Shown piece by piece: positions 12,533 to 23,225 of a stretch of DNA of 64,000 nt. Position numbers and translations under genes: made by a program. Source of the stretch: Tolypeutes matacus (Eukaryota; Chordata; Mammalia; Cingulata; Chlamyphoridae); NCBI GenBank assembly GCA_026826555.1, contig JAKSZT010054308.1, positions 1,744,029-1,808,028 on the forward strand, read 5' to 3'. Below the pieces are notes generated by a model. The model saw only the letters and a list, made by a program, of their open reading frames with translations. It was not told the DNA's origin and searched no databases. Within the stretch, counting starts at the first letter, position 1, and each line of letters opens with the position of its first letter.

Positions 12533-15500
12533 TCACTGTAGCCGGTCACTACGAAATGAATCCTCCACAGCAGGATCAGGCAGCAGGGCACAAGGGTCAC
12601 TCAGCATGTTTAGGCCTTCCAGGCCCAGCGGCTCCATGCGCAGCTCATCCTCCAGCCCCAGCCCCAGCTCCAACCCAGTTGCTGACACCTCAAAGCCAGG
12701 CACTCCAGCCAGGGCTGCTGCAATTTCCTTAGAGAAACCTGGGGAGGAGTTTCCTGTGTGGATAGAGAAAGTGACTGAGTACCCTGTGCCCTGCAAACTC
12801 TTCCAAGATCCCTCAAACTCCTGCTGCGCAGATGAGTGTATCACTCCTTCCTTTCGTCCCCAACCCCATCCCCATCCCCATCCATGCCCCTCACCTGTGA
12901 GGATGATGTTAGGCCCTGAGCCATGGCGGGAACAGTGGGTCAAGTTCTGGTGGTTGAGGGCATGGGGATCCTGGGGACCACCCACTGGACCCTCACCCCC
13001 TAAAAATCCGGGCCCTTCGGAAAAGCCAGAGGGATCCAGAGCCAGGCTGGCTGATGGGCTCTCCATGCTGAACTGCTCCAGCTATGGACACACAAACAGA
13101 CCTTGAGGACACAGGCTTCAGATCAGGGTGTTCCTGCCTAGCCCTGCTAGCATATCCCATTTGCCCAGCTATCTTCATGCCCTCCAGGGACAGAGGCAGA
13201 CACAGAGGGAAGAGGCAGCAAGCAGAGCGACAGTAACAAGCATGGGGCCCCAAAAAGAGTATGGGTGCTGTACCTGCTAGGACAGAACACGTGCGTGCCA
13301 GGAAGAGAACGGGTCAAAGCAGTAGTCATCAAAGAGCAAGCTGAGCGGAGATAGCTGGGGGGAGAGGGGCAGGCATATGGAATAAGGGGTCAACGCAGGA
13401 AGAGAGGAGACCCAACTTAGCAGTGCTGTGTTACCTGGGGGGATCTCCCTGGCCTAGAGCTCCCAACTCAGAGTGCACTAGAGACACTGCTCAGTCCCTC
13501 CTGACCAATCCTCTGCTTCTGAGCCAGGGGCCTGGTACTCACATTCCCCAGGCTGAAGTCACTCATCGGCTGGTGGTAAGATTGTTGCCCGTGCCCGCTG
13601 GAGGTGGGTGGGTACAGTGTCCCATAGTGCGGCTGCCTGCCTGGAGGCTGCCCACCTGAGGGCTGCACTGAGCAGGCCTGAGAGGGCAGCCCTGGCTGCT
13701 GTAGAGGTTTTGGGGTGGGTGGTTGGGTTGGCAGAACCAGACTGGGGGGGCTGTAGGGATACGGGGGCAGCCGATGGTCAGTGGGCAGCTTACTGGTGTC
13801 CAGGGGGACGCCCTGAAGAAAAGCAAAGAAAAAGGGGGAAGCTTACCCCTCTTTGTGCTCCCCTAAGAGGAATGCTTAGTCAGTGTCCCCCACTCTCTTA
13901 GGATACAGCCATTTTCAACACAAGCATGACAACGTTCCCATGGGTGTCCCGTGGGCTGGGTGAAGTTACTAAAAAATGCATATCAGAATTAAAGTGACTG
14001 AGTGGCACAAGGATCATTTTGAATCCACTCCAGAAGTAAGCCATTCTTAAACTTTAGTACTTTAACTATTGTTAATAATCAAGTACTTGTGACATACCTC
14101 ACAAGTGATCAAAAACACAACAGTAAAGTTGAGAATTGCTGTTCTAAAGCTTTAAAGAGGGCAGATGGAAGGAGGGAGGCAGGAAGGAGGAAAGGAGGAA
14201 AAAGAAGAGGAAAGGAGGGAGGGAAGCTAGGCTCACTCCAGGCTTGAAGAGAGTAGAGAGAGCCCTTGCTGGCTTGGCCTTAGTCCTTCCTACAGGAGAG
14301 GGGACCTGGGTAAAGATGAAACATAGAACACACATTCCAGGGAAGAACAATGAAAGACGAGAAAGTAGGTCAAAGGAAAAGGGGGCAGAGAGAGCAAAAG
14401 AGAAGAGAATGATGGGGGAGGGAAGGAAGAGCTAAGAATTACAACACTGGGAAAAAACTCTCAAGTAAAAGTTTTGTGCTCTGGTCCAACTCCTCCTAAA
14501 GTGCTGTGTAAAACTTGGGAAAGTCACTTTCCCTCTGGGCCCCAGTTTCTTCATCTGTAAAATGAAGGGATTGGGCTCGCTCCATGATTTGAGATTCTCT
14601 GATTCTATCAGTTCTAAGAAAGAAGAGAAATGGGAAAGGAGATGGACAAGGACAGAGGCATGAGAAAACAGGTAGTCAGGAAAAAAAAAAAAAAAAAAAA
14701 AAAGGATAGAAAAAAAGAAAAAGAAAAGGGAGAAAAAGGAGAGGATAAGCTATTAAGCTATCATTTGTTGGTCATGTACTGGGCTAGGCTAATTATTTCA
14801 CATGTTATTTCATTTAATCCTCACAATACCATCCTTGTTTTACAGATGAAGATACTGAGGCTCATAGAAGTTAAATAACTTGTCCAAGGAGACTGCTAAT
14901 AAGAGGTGGAGCCAGGATTTGAAACCAAAAAGCTTAAGCCTGGGGTATGTACTCTTAATCAAAAAGAAGACAAATAGATAAAAGATGGGGCTTGGGTGGA
15001 GGACAGAGGAATGGAAGGAGAAGGATGAGATAAGGGAATAGAGGAAGTAAGGAGAAGAGGTATTTGAGGAAAGAAGGGTGGGAGAGAAGGAACTTGGCAG
15101 GAGAAGAGAAAGGGGAAAGGAGACAGACATGCAGGGAAGGCAGCCACGCATACCTGAGTGATGGAAGACAAGGTGGGTGACATTGTTGGCGAAAACTGTT
15201 TGGGCAGCTGCTGTTGGGACCTTCTGACGTCGGCTGGGCCCGCGGGCAAACTCAGGGGGCTGAGGGGTACACGGCGATGGCGGGGGGAGGCCCCAGGGGT
15301 AGAAGCTGGGTAAGGGGGGGCGCCCAGCACAGGGGATGAAGTGGAGGAGGAGGAAGAGGAGGAGAGGGCTGGGGCACTGAGTGAGGAGTGGCCCAGGGAG
15401 GTGGTGGGCAGTGCGTGGCGGGCCAAGGAGGAGGCAGGCAGGGAGGGGTGACTGTGGGAGCCCTGGAGCTGGGGCTGAGGACTGCTCAGGGAAGCCTGAA

Positions 15501-18500
15501 GGTTGGGATTGCTTAGGGAGGACTGCAGGGATGGGTGGCTGAGAGGTGAATGAAGTCCTGCAGGCATAGACAAAAAACCAGAGACGCCAAAATTACTATG
15601 GGCACTGGGCCCCTTTCTGCCTGAAATGGGTAGCAGTGACTAGACTATGGAGGTGGCAACACAATGTCCTCCCTACTCTCTTCCTGACTGTGAGGTTGGC
15701 ACTGCCCACCTGGGGGCTGCTCTCCATCTTCTTTCAAGGAACAGCCACACCTACCAGTTCTCACTGGTTGAAAACTGCAGTGATCCTGGAGTAGACAGGT
15801 GATGGGCTGGTATGGACAGTCATGCTAGAATCCCAAGTGCTCAAGTCTCACCCCCACTTCATCCCCCAGTCAGGCAATACCCCATGGGCACAGGGCCAGG
15901 ACAACTACTCACCTGGCACATCATAGCCTGGGCCCAGGCCCAGGCCTCCACTGATGCCCAGGTGTGTCATGGTGTGGGTCAAATTGGAGGTACTGTTGCC
16001 CCCACTCAGGCTGGGGTAGGCTGTCTCCTCAGGGTCCAGGGGGGTGGGCAGCGGTGGGGGAAAGTGCAGGTTGGTGAGGTCAGGTAGGGAGCCCCCTGTG
16101 TTCATGGCAGGTGGGAGGACAGGCACACTGGCAGGCTGGTCAGGGGATGGAAAGATGCTGGAGGGAGAAGAGGAAGAGAAAGATGTAAATGAGGGGCAGT
16201 GGTCAGGGAAGAGCAGAGAGCAGTCTCCCATATTTCCCTGTACTTCCCTCCCCCAACCCCTCAGCCCACCTCACAGAGGGACTTACTTAATTCCAGGGAC
16301 TTCACAGGACCGAGGTCGGGAGGAGGATGAGGACAGCTGGGGAGAGAAGCAATAAGGTGGAAAATGAGGGCCATGCTCAGTGGACTACCCTGAGAGGCCT
16401 ACCCCATGGAAAGGAGGAGAGTGGGTAACACTCAGTGGCCCACGCCTACCTTCTTAGCATCCCATGGCTTCAGCAAATGCTTGTCATCTACCAAGTTCTC
16501 CTCAATCGCAGGGACTTGAAAGAGAAAGACTGGTGAGGGGGGTGTTTGGAGGAGCCCGTAAGGCAAGACAGAAGGCAGAGGCAGGCAGGAGGGAGTCATG
16601 TTCCCGTTCCCTGGCCCTGCACGAAGCCCCCAACACTAGCCCAGAAAGTCTTTGGCATTCAGTGCCCACAAGTGGTGAGGAAAACATACCTTTGGAGTCC
16701 ATTTCGCCATCCAGAAAACCTGTAAGAGAGGCAGTGGAGGTGGCTGCAATATTCACTTGCCACTTGTTTCAAACAAAAGCTCCAAGGCTGCTCCTCGCTC
16801 TGGGACATAGCCACTTACCCCCACGGCGGCTGGGCAGGACACTGGGAGGTGTGGGGCATGGATACGTGTCCTGGGGACTGGGGTTCATCACGCTTGTGTG
16901 AAGGGCAGAGTCAGAGCTTGTCCTGCAGGGGCAGTGGAGAGGAGCTGGCACCAGTGACAGTTCTTCCTGGTCTCCAAGCCCTGCCCAGCAGGGGAAAACA
17001 CTAGCTGGGCTAGGACAGGGTGAGGGTGAGAGAGTAGGGCCCCAGGAACTAGAGACAAGAAGAAGATGTGGTCTAAAGAAGGCAAGGCCCATCACCTGTT
17101 AAGTGCAGATGGCAGTCGAAACAGTTGCCCCTTCTCTGCAGGGAAATTGCCCCAAGGCATTGTCCTGGGAGGGAAAAAGGAAGTCATGAGGAGCAAGGAT
17201 AGCAATGGACAAGAGGGTGGGCATGAGGGTTGGAAAATGCAGGGTAGTCTAGAAGGGGGTGGAGAGCGCTTTCACTCATTAGCCACCTCCCCCAGTCAAT
17301 ATCAGAGATCTGGAAACATCCCAAGTTCTCTTAGTCAGGACAAGCTGAATGGGAATCTTTTTGAGTCCAGCCACTTTGCTGGGTATGGGTATTGGGGGTG
17401 AGATGGACAAGGGGCAGGGCTCAGAAATCTAGGCATGCCAGAACTTACATGTGGCACCCACTCTTGGCAGGAGGTAACCGTTTCATCTGCCTCTCGGCTA
17501 CTGCCCCCTCCCCCTTACACACACCCCAGCCGGGCCACAGTTCCCATTGGTCCTGCCCTGACTGGCCTGGGAGGCTTGGCCACTCGTGTCAACATGGCTG
17601 AGACTGGACTCTGACCCACCTACTCCACCTGCCCCCACCCATCCCAGCTCTGCCATTATGGAAGGAGGTGCTGTCAAAATCCTAACCTAGCAATTCCAGC
17701 CTCAACCCAAGCTCCTTCCACAGACATGTCTGAGAACGGGCAGGAGCTCCTGCCTGTCCTTGGCACTTACCTTCTCCAGCTGGACTCCGGGGGAGGAGAT
17801 AAGTAGGCAGGACTGTAGGGAGAGCTGTCAATGTGAATAGCACCAATTAAAGAAAAAAATGGGAAGGGGATGAAAAGGGAGAGGATGAGAAGTGAGGGGA
17901 TGTATGGGACAGGGACCAGATGAGAGAAGAATAATGGAGATAGCAGATGAGTTGTTTCAAGAAATACACACCTTTCTCTTCCTCTACAAGGGGCAACAAT
18001 AGGATCAAAGAATGGAAGAGCAGAAAGGAATCAGGCCTAAGGGAACTGGAAAAATATAGACTACCTGGGCAGGGCTTGGGGAAAATAGGTCTGTGGAAGT
18101 CTCTGAGATTGAAAGCTAGGGACAGAAATGCAAGGAACAAAGACCAAGCCCCCTTTAGCAGGAGCCATATCAGGGAGCTCTGCTTCTGGCAGCAAAAAGC
18201 AAGCTGAAGTGAGGACAGTCACAGCCAGCCAGAAATAGAGGGCACAGCCTCAGAAGCGGCAACTCCCTGTTACAGGAGCCAGCACTGACATACGGGCTAC
18301 ATGGTCACTGTTCAGGGAGGCTGGGTAAAGGAGAGCGCCTAGAGAAGGCTGGGACTGGACAACATTTAAAGTCCCTTCCTACCATGAGTTCCTAAGGAAC
18401 CCTGTCCCACCACCATCCAGACACCCCCAGACCCTCTGTGAAGGATATGTGGCGGGGGTAGCGGCGGAGTGGGGACACCATTCTGCGGGGATCTCGCTGC

Positions 18501-21500
18501 ACTCGTTCCACCAGCCCGTGGTGTCGAGTGCTCCGGGAGGAATCCAGAGGTGAGTGGAGAGGGCTCTGCCAAAAGGGACAGGTGAGTCAGTGGGGAAGCT
18601 GCCCAAGAGCCTCCACTGCTCCCTGGCTGGTGTCCACTCACCTGGAACTCAGCCAGACCACAGCCAATCTGGTTAACGTTGGGCAGAGAACCACCATAAT
18701 GGGAGCTCCTTGTGTACGCCAGTCGCAGTTTTTGGGCCTGTAACTGAGACATGGGGAACAAATGGGAATGTTACGGAGGGTCCCAAACACTGTTCCCTGG
18801 GGCCACCCTTGACATCCTTGTCACCAGGATATGCTGTTGCCACTTTTCAAAGATCTGCCAGGAAAAAAAAAAAAAAAAAGCCAGTGCTAGGGGAAAGGTC
18901 CACTGAGACCAGGTGCAAACAATCTACCCCAGCCCTTCTGCAGGCCACCCTCATCAATGATATCACTACTGCCTAGCATCACCCGCCAGGCAGGCCTGTC
19001 CCAGCTGGCACCAATCTAAGTAGAGTCCCCGAGGGACTGCTAGGAGCCCCCAGGCTAATCACATGGGTTAACTCATGGGGAGGAGTGCCTATTAGGCACC
19101 TCTGTTTCCCCCTCCAGATGTATCCAAAACTAATTGGAAGATACTGGGAAGGACACAGGTGGATGCAACAGAGTCATTACTGGCAGGCTCTTTCCTTTTC
19201 ACTGAGGGTGGGCACAGGTTTCCAGACCCTGCCATTTGCCCAGCCTTAGGAAGACTACACAGCGCCTACACCTCCAGAGCTAGAACATCCAAGGAATGAT
19301 GCTCTCCTAGCTAGAAAAGCAGTGTCAAAACCAAGGAGTATGACACATTCATTCTTCCACTGCATTCCAAATTGGCAGGGAAGGCTGGAGAATGGGGGTG
19401 GAAGACGGAGCAGTGGACCACCAAAGCCAACCTGGGCCAGAGCCATGGCCCTGGCTTCACTCCCCCGTTGGGGAGATTTGCCTGCAGCAGCGGTAAGGCA
19501 CCACAGTCCTCATTCTAGCATGGTTCTAGTTTGAGTACACACCTCATGTCCCTATGTGAGAAGTGAGCACCTACTTCTGAGGCTCAGCTAATGCTGCCAG
19601 CCAAATAAATAGACCCAGGGCAAGGTCATGGGAGGATAGCTGAGGAAGGGTAAATTCCAAGAGCTTCCAGGGCACAATGTTGTACATAAGCCAACATCAA
19701 AACTGACTTTCTTCTCCAGGTCAGCCCAGTGAGTCCAGTAGGCACTATGCTGACCTCTGGGCCACTTGAAGACTCCTATTAACATATGTGGCAACCCTAG
19801 CCTTTCGGCAGGATAGGCCCCCAAGGCCATATCTGCCTCAAATAAGCTCTCTCAGCTTGCCCTTCCCAGATAACAGGCTAAGCCCCAGGTTTCTTATCTT
19901 TAGTCCTGGACTCTTCGGTATGCAGGTCCTGGCCATGTGTGCCCACTAGACTTTTCTGGGCAGCAGGGGAAGGTAGGTGGAAAGGGCCTTTTGACAGACC
20001 AAGGATCACAAAGATAGAAGCCCCAGCTTTGAGTTTCTCACAGCCTTTCTTTGTTTGCACATATAAGCCCTAAGACCCTACCATGCCTTTGCTGAAGACA
20101 CAGTCCAGAGGGCAGGGCCTCAAGCTGTCAGCAGATCAGCCTCTCTCCCACCCTCTTGCCTCTGCCCCCATCATGATCTAAAGCTCCTAAAGGGGAAGAG
20201 CCAAGAGTTAGATCACGATCCTCATGGTGGTTAAAGTGGGTTATGTGCACGCGCATGTGTACACACACCCTAACACATACCAGATTTGCCTCTCCACCTC
20301 ACTCTCTGTGCTCCCCACAAACTGGGGCACATGGTCCCTAGAGACTCGATGGGGAAAAAAACACATAAAAGACGAACAAAGTCAAGAGAGACACACACAC
20401 AAATACAATCAAAGTCATGATCATTAGGTAGATGCAACCACAGACAGCCAGACCAGCAAAAAAGAGCCTTGAAATGTGGTATTTATGCTCTACCATCTTC
20501 CCTTAAGTTCTTTCTAGCTCGCTGTCATGAGAGATCACTATAGTATCCTCACCTGCTGTTTTGAGAATAATGTGCCCCTAAATTAGGACTGCATACCAGC
20601 TGGGCAAACTCCCATCCCTTGCTCCCTATGACATCCAGCCCGTGGAAGCAAGAAACCTGGGTCAAAGGGGCTTCAGAGGGAGCTCTGCCAGGCTGCCCTC
20701 TTTCTGGAACTTCCCAGGAATATTCCCGACACAAAGAGGACTCTCCAAGGCGTCCCACATACTGACTCACAAAGCAGCCATTTCTCTAGGAAGCCTGGCA
20801 AACCCCAAGGCTCCTCACAACCTATAGATAAACTGGTTACTAGATTTCAGGATTCAAAGCTCTACCTCTAGTCCAAGGCGGCCAGGGCAGAACACCAAGC
20901 ACCAGCCTGTGAGCAATGGACTTCACCTTCATTCACGTCAGGAAACCACAAGAAGTATTTGAAAAAGGAAGTAAAAGGACGGGACGCAGGAGGGGACTTC
21001 CTGCCCCACTATAAACCCAGCGCTGCTCGTTCAAACCACTCAAGGAGGTACCAAAGTGCCAAGAATGGCAGACGGACCAGTATGGAGATTACCAATTCAC
21101 AGGAGACACGCTAAGGGCGAGCAGACCATCCCCCCAACCATACCCAACATCGGGGATGCTTCAGTAGCGTCCCCGAACGGACGCAGTCAAGGATGCACAA
21201 GGGCCACCCACCTACCTCCGCGCGGCCTCAGGGGACCAGCTCCCCGCCTCCGTCTCCTCCCGCCTCACGTCCTCGGCCCCCGGTCGCTCCCACACCACCA
21301 ATCTCTCCGGTGTTTCGAACACCCCCAGCAAAATCCGTCTTCCTGACCCTCCGCCCTCAGCCCGCGCCTCGCAGACGGCGGCTCCCGCTGCCCCTGCCCC
21401 GTTCCGCCTCCTTAGCTGCGGCTCCCGCCCCCGCCCCGCCTCTCCGCTCTCCGCTCGGTAGTTGCTCCGCTCTGCTCCCGCTCCCCGGCGCGGCCCCTCA

Positions 21501-21648
21501 CCCGGGTGGAGCCGATGTCCATCATCACCTCCTCGAAGGCCGCAGTCTCCTCGGCCTGACGCTGCTTCTGCAGCGCGATCTTCTCACTAAATTTGCGCGG
21601 ATTGGAAGCGGTGGCGGAGCCGGGCCCGTTCGCCCCCGACGTCGCCAT
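12533..21648 (-). CDS. CRTC2: CREB-regulated transcription coactivator 2 (14 coding exons, 690 aa)
   Basis: Coactivator that moves from cytoplasm to nucleus on dephosphorylation and binds the bZIP of CREB, driving gluconeogenic and cAMP-responsive genes. Exons: 21648-21502, 18743-18642, 18565-18449, 17832-17771, 17164-17096, 16922-16819, 16719-16690, 16514-16450, 16336-16287, 16157-15913, 15557-15154, 13812-13543, 13081-12895, 12753-12533. The sum is 2,073 bases and closes in frame (human 693 aa). Visible parts: N-terminal CREB-binding helix ([20 protein letters not shown], residues 16-35), TRSSHYGG, the SIK/AMPK site [11 protein letters not shown] with the phosphoserine at residue 169 (human Ser171), a Ser/Pro/Gln-rich middle with a serine run, and an acidic C-terminal activation domain ([20 protein letters not shown]). 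The intron after 18449 is AT-AC; all others are GT-AG. Confidence 0.97.
14155..14430. repeat. Polypurine tract in CRTC2 intron
   Basis: Plus strand is strongly enriched in G and A (GGA/GAAA/GGAGG runs), with similar purine blocks at about 14625-14760 and 14990-15125. All lie in the intron between the 404-base and 270-base exons of CRTC2. Confidence 0.75.
14460..14610. repeat. MIR SINE fragment
   Basis: CRTC2 intron. Contains 'gggaaagtcactttccctc' and 'cagtttcttcatctgtaaaa', characteristic of MIR. Confidence 0.75.
14740..14965. repeat. MIR SINE
   Basis: CRTC2 intron. 'catttaatcctcacaata', 'ttacagatgaagatactgag' and 'taacttgtccaagg' occur in MIR order. Confidence 0.8.
17833..18448 (-). other. 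CRTC2: U12-type AT-AC intron of CRTC2
   Basis: The exon ends in the codon CAC at 18449. The intron begins ATATCCTT (18448-18441), the U12 AT-AC donor consensus, and ends TTCAC (to 17833). A branch-site match TTCTTTAAT lies at 17854-17846, about 13-14 bases before the 3' end. Only this AT-AC junction gives the conserved protein join [10 protein letters not shown]; no GT donor nearby restores it. Confidence 0.9.
18744..21501 (-). other. CRTC2: CRTC2 intron 1
   Basis: Large first intron between the exon encoding the CREB-binding helix and the exon starting [10 protein letters not shown]. No young SINE and no exon recognised. A poly(A) run lies at 18861-18878 and a short CA-rich stretch at 20243-20280. 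Confidence 0.7.
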
Positions 21649-21800
21649 CTTCCTCCCGCGTCCCTCCCCGCCACCCTCCTAGTACAAGCCACGGCCTCCG
21701 CCGCCGGCTCCGGCCCGGCTCTTCCAGCCGTAGCCGCCGCCGCCGCCTCAGCGAGCACCGCGAACCCGGCCCCAGCCTAGCCCTGACCTCTTACGCGCAG
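21190..21800 (-). promoter_or_regulatory. CRTC2: CRTC2 CpG-island promoter and 5'UTR
   Basis: GC-rich, CpG-dense sequence surrounds the first coding exon and its upstream flank. The ATG on the minus strand sits at 21648-21646 in the context AAGATGGCGACG, the frequent YY1-like start-site element. No TATA box seen. Confidence 0.75.
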
Positions 21801-22229
21801 GGGCCGCCGGGAATTGTAGTTTGTTTACGTGGCGCCTTCCCGTCCTAAATCACGCAGCACTAAAGGGAAACGGACACCATTTCCCAGGAGCCCCGTTAAC
21901 TCCAGGAACTGGGGACCTTGCCCCTCCCTCTCGGCTACTCCCTGCGCGGGGAAAGCTGGGAAAAGTAGTTCTAAATTCGCCCCAAGCCCACGAACTGGAA
22001 GGGGAGGGGGATTATGGAGAGAGAGAAAAAGAAACCCGGAGGGAACGAAAGGGGTGGAGACGGGGAGGGGCGAAGGGAAAAATCTGGTCATCTTCAGGGA
22101 AGGGAATCAGAGGAGCCTGAATGAAAACAGATCAGGGATCTTAAAACAGCTGTAAACATCTGGGGCTCAGGCCCTCTCAGGCTGGCCACATGCCCAACCC
22201 CTTGCCAAGTCAAATGAATCAAATACTGT

Positions 22230-23225
22230 ACAGATTTATAGAAACATCTTTTATTTAGGTAATATGTCCCAAAACAAGTCAGTTAGTAAAATAGATTCTA
22301 GATATTATGGCCCTTATGCACAGCCCTCCCTCCCCAAAAATAACCCTGGGGTAGGCTTCCCCTTTCCCCCCGTGGGCTCTTCTAGTGTATATATTAAAAA
22401 AAAAGTTTTGGCAGCTCAGTGTTTAACATCTGGGCAATGGGCAGCATGTCCATGTCCTGTATCCCTACGGTGTAGGATCAGTAGGAGGCTGCAGTTCTGC
22501 TAACCCTCCCCTCACCCCGGCCCAGCAAACACTTCTGCCTTATCCCAGGATCTGTGACCAAAATCAAGAGCAAGCAGGCCCCTCCACTGAGGTGCTGGGC
22601 AGGTCTCAGTGCCATCACTGTGCTTTGAGAAAGAGAGAGGGGATTTATTTGGCACTTTACAAATAGAGGAGTGAGTAGGGTTTGAGAAACCAGAGAAGGT
22701 ACCAAACTTGCAGGAAGAACCATTTGGCACTAGACCCCTGGGAGAAGGAAAATGGGAGATATGAGAGGAGGAGCTAAGAAAATTAGGAGGGGTCACTCCA
22801 AGTGGCAGAGTGCTGAAATGGTTAGAACCAATAGGACTGCTGCCTCCTGGCCTATCCCCTCTTCATCTCTCTATCCCACAGCAGCTGGGAGCCCAACCCC
22901 AGCAGGCCCAGTGGCAGCCTGCCCCTATGTGTAGTGTCCAACCCCTGATTCTAGCAGTCAGTGTCATCCCCAATCCTAAAATCCCTTGATCACATCTCTG
23001 GTGATGTGACCATCTCTTGTCTCTTGGGCCTGGGGCAAGGCTCTTGTCTGCCGGTTACCCTCTCATTGGTCAGACAGTCCCAAAGACTCCATCCCTAGCT
23101 CTTGGAGAACTCTCTAGTCCTCAGTGCCTCCGTTCCTCACTCCTGCCTATTCCTTACAAACTGGGGGAGGGAGGGAGGGCAAGGGCACCTGAAACCCAAC
23201 CTCCCCTGCCCCTCTCTGGAGGCCC
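22230..23225 (-). other. SLC39A1: SLC39A1 3' untranslated region with polyadenylation signal
   Basis: Begins after the TAG at 23228-23226. The minus-strand AATAAA is at 22255-22250, giving about 1 kb of 3'UTR. The CRTC2 promoter starts some 450 bases beyond, so the two same-strand genes are tightly packed. Confidence 0.75.
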
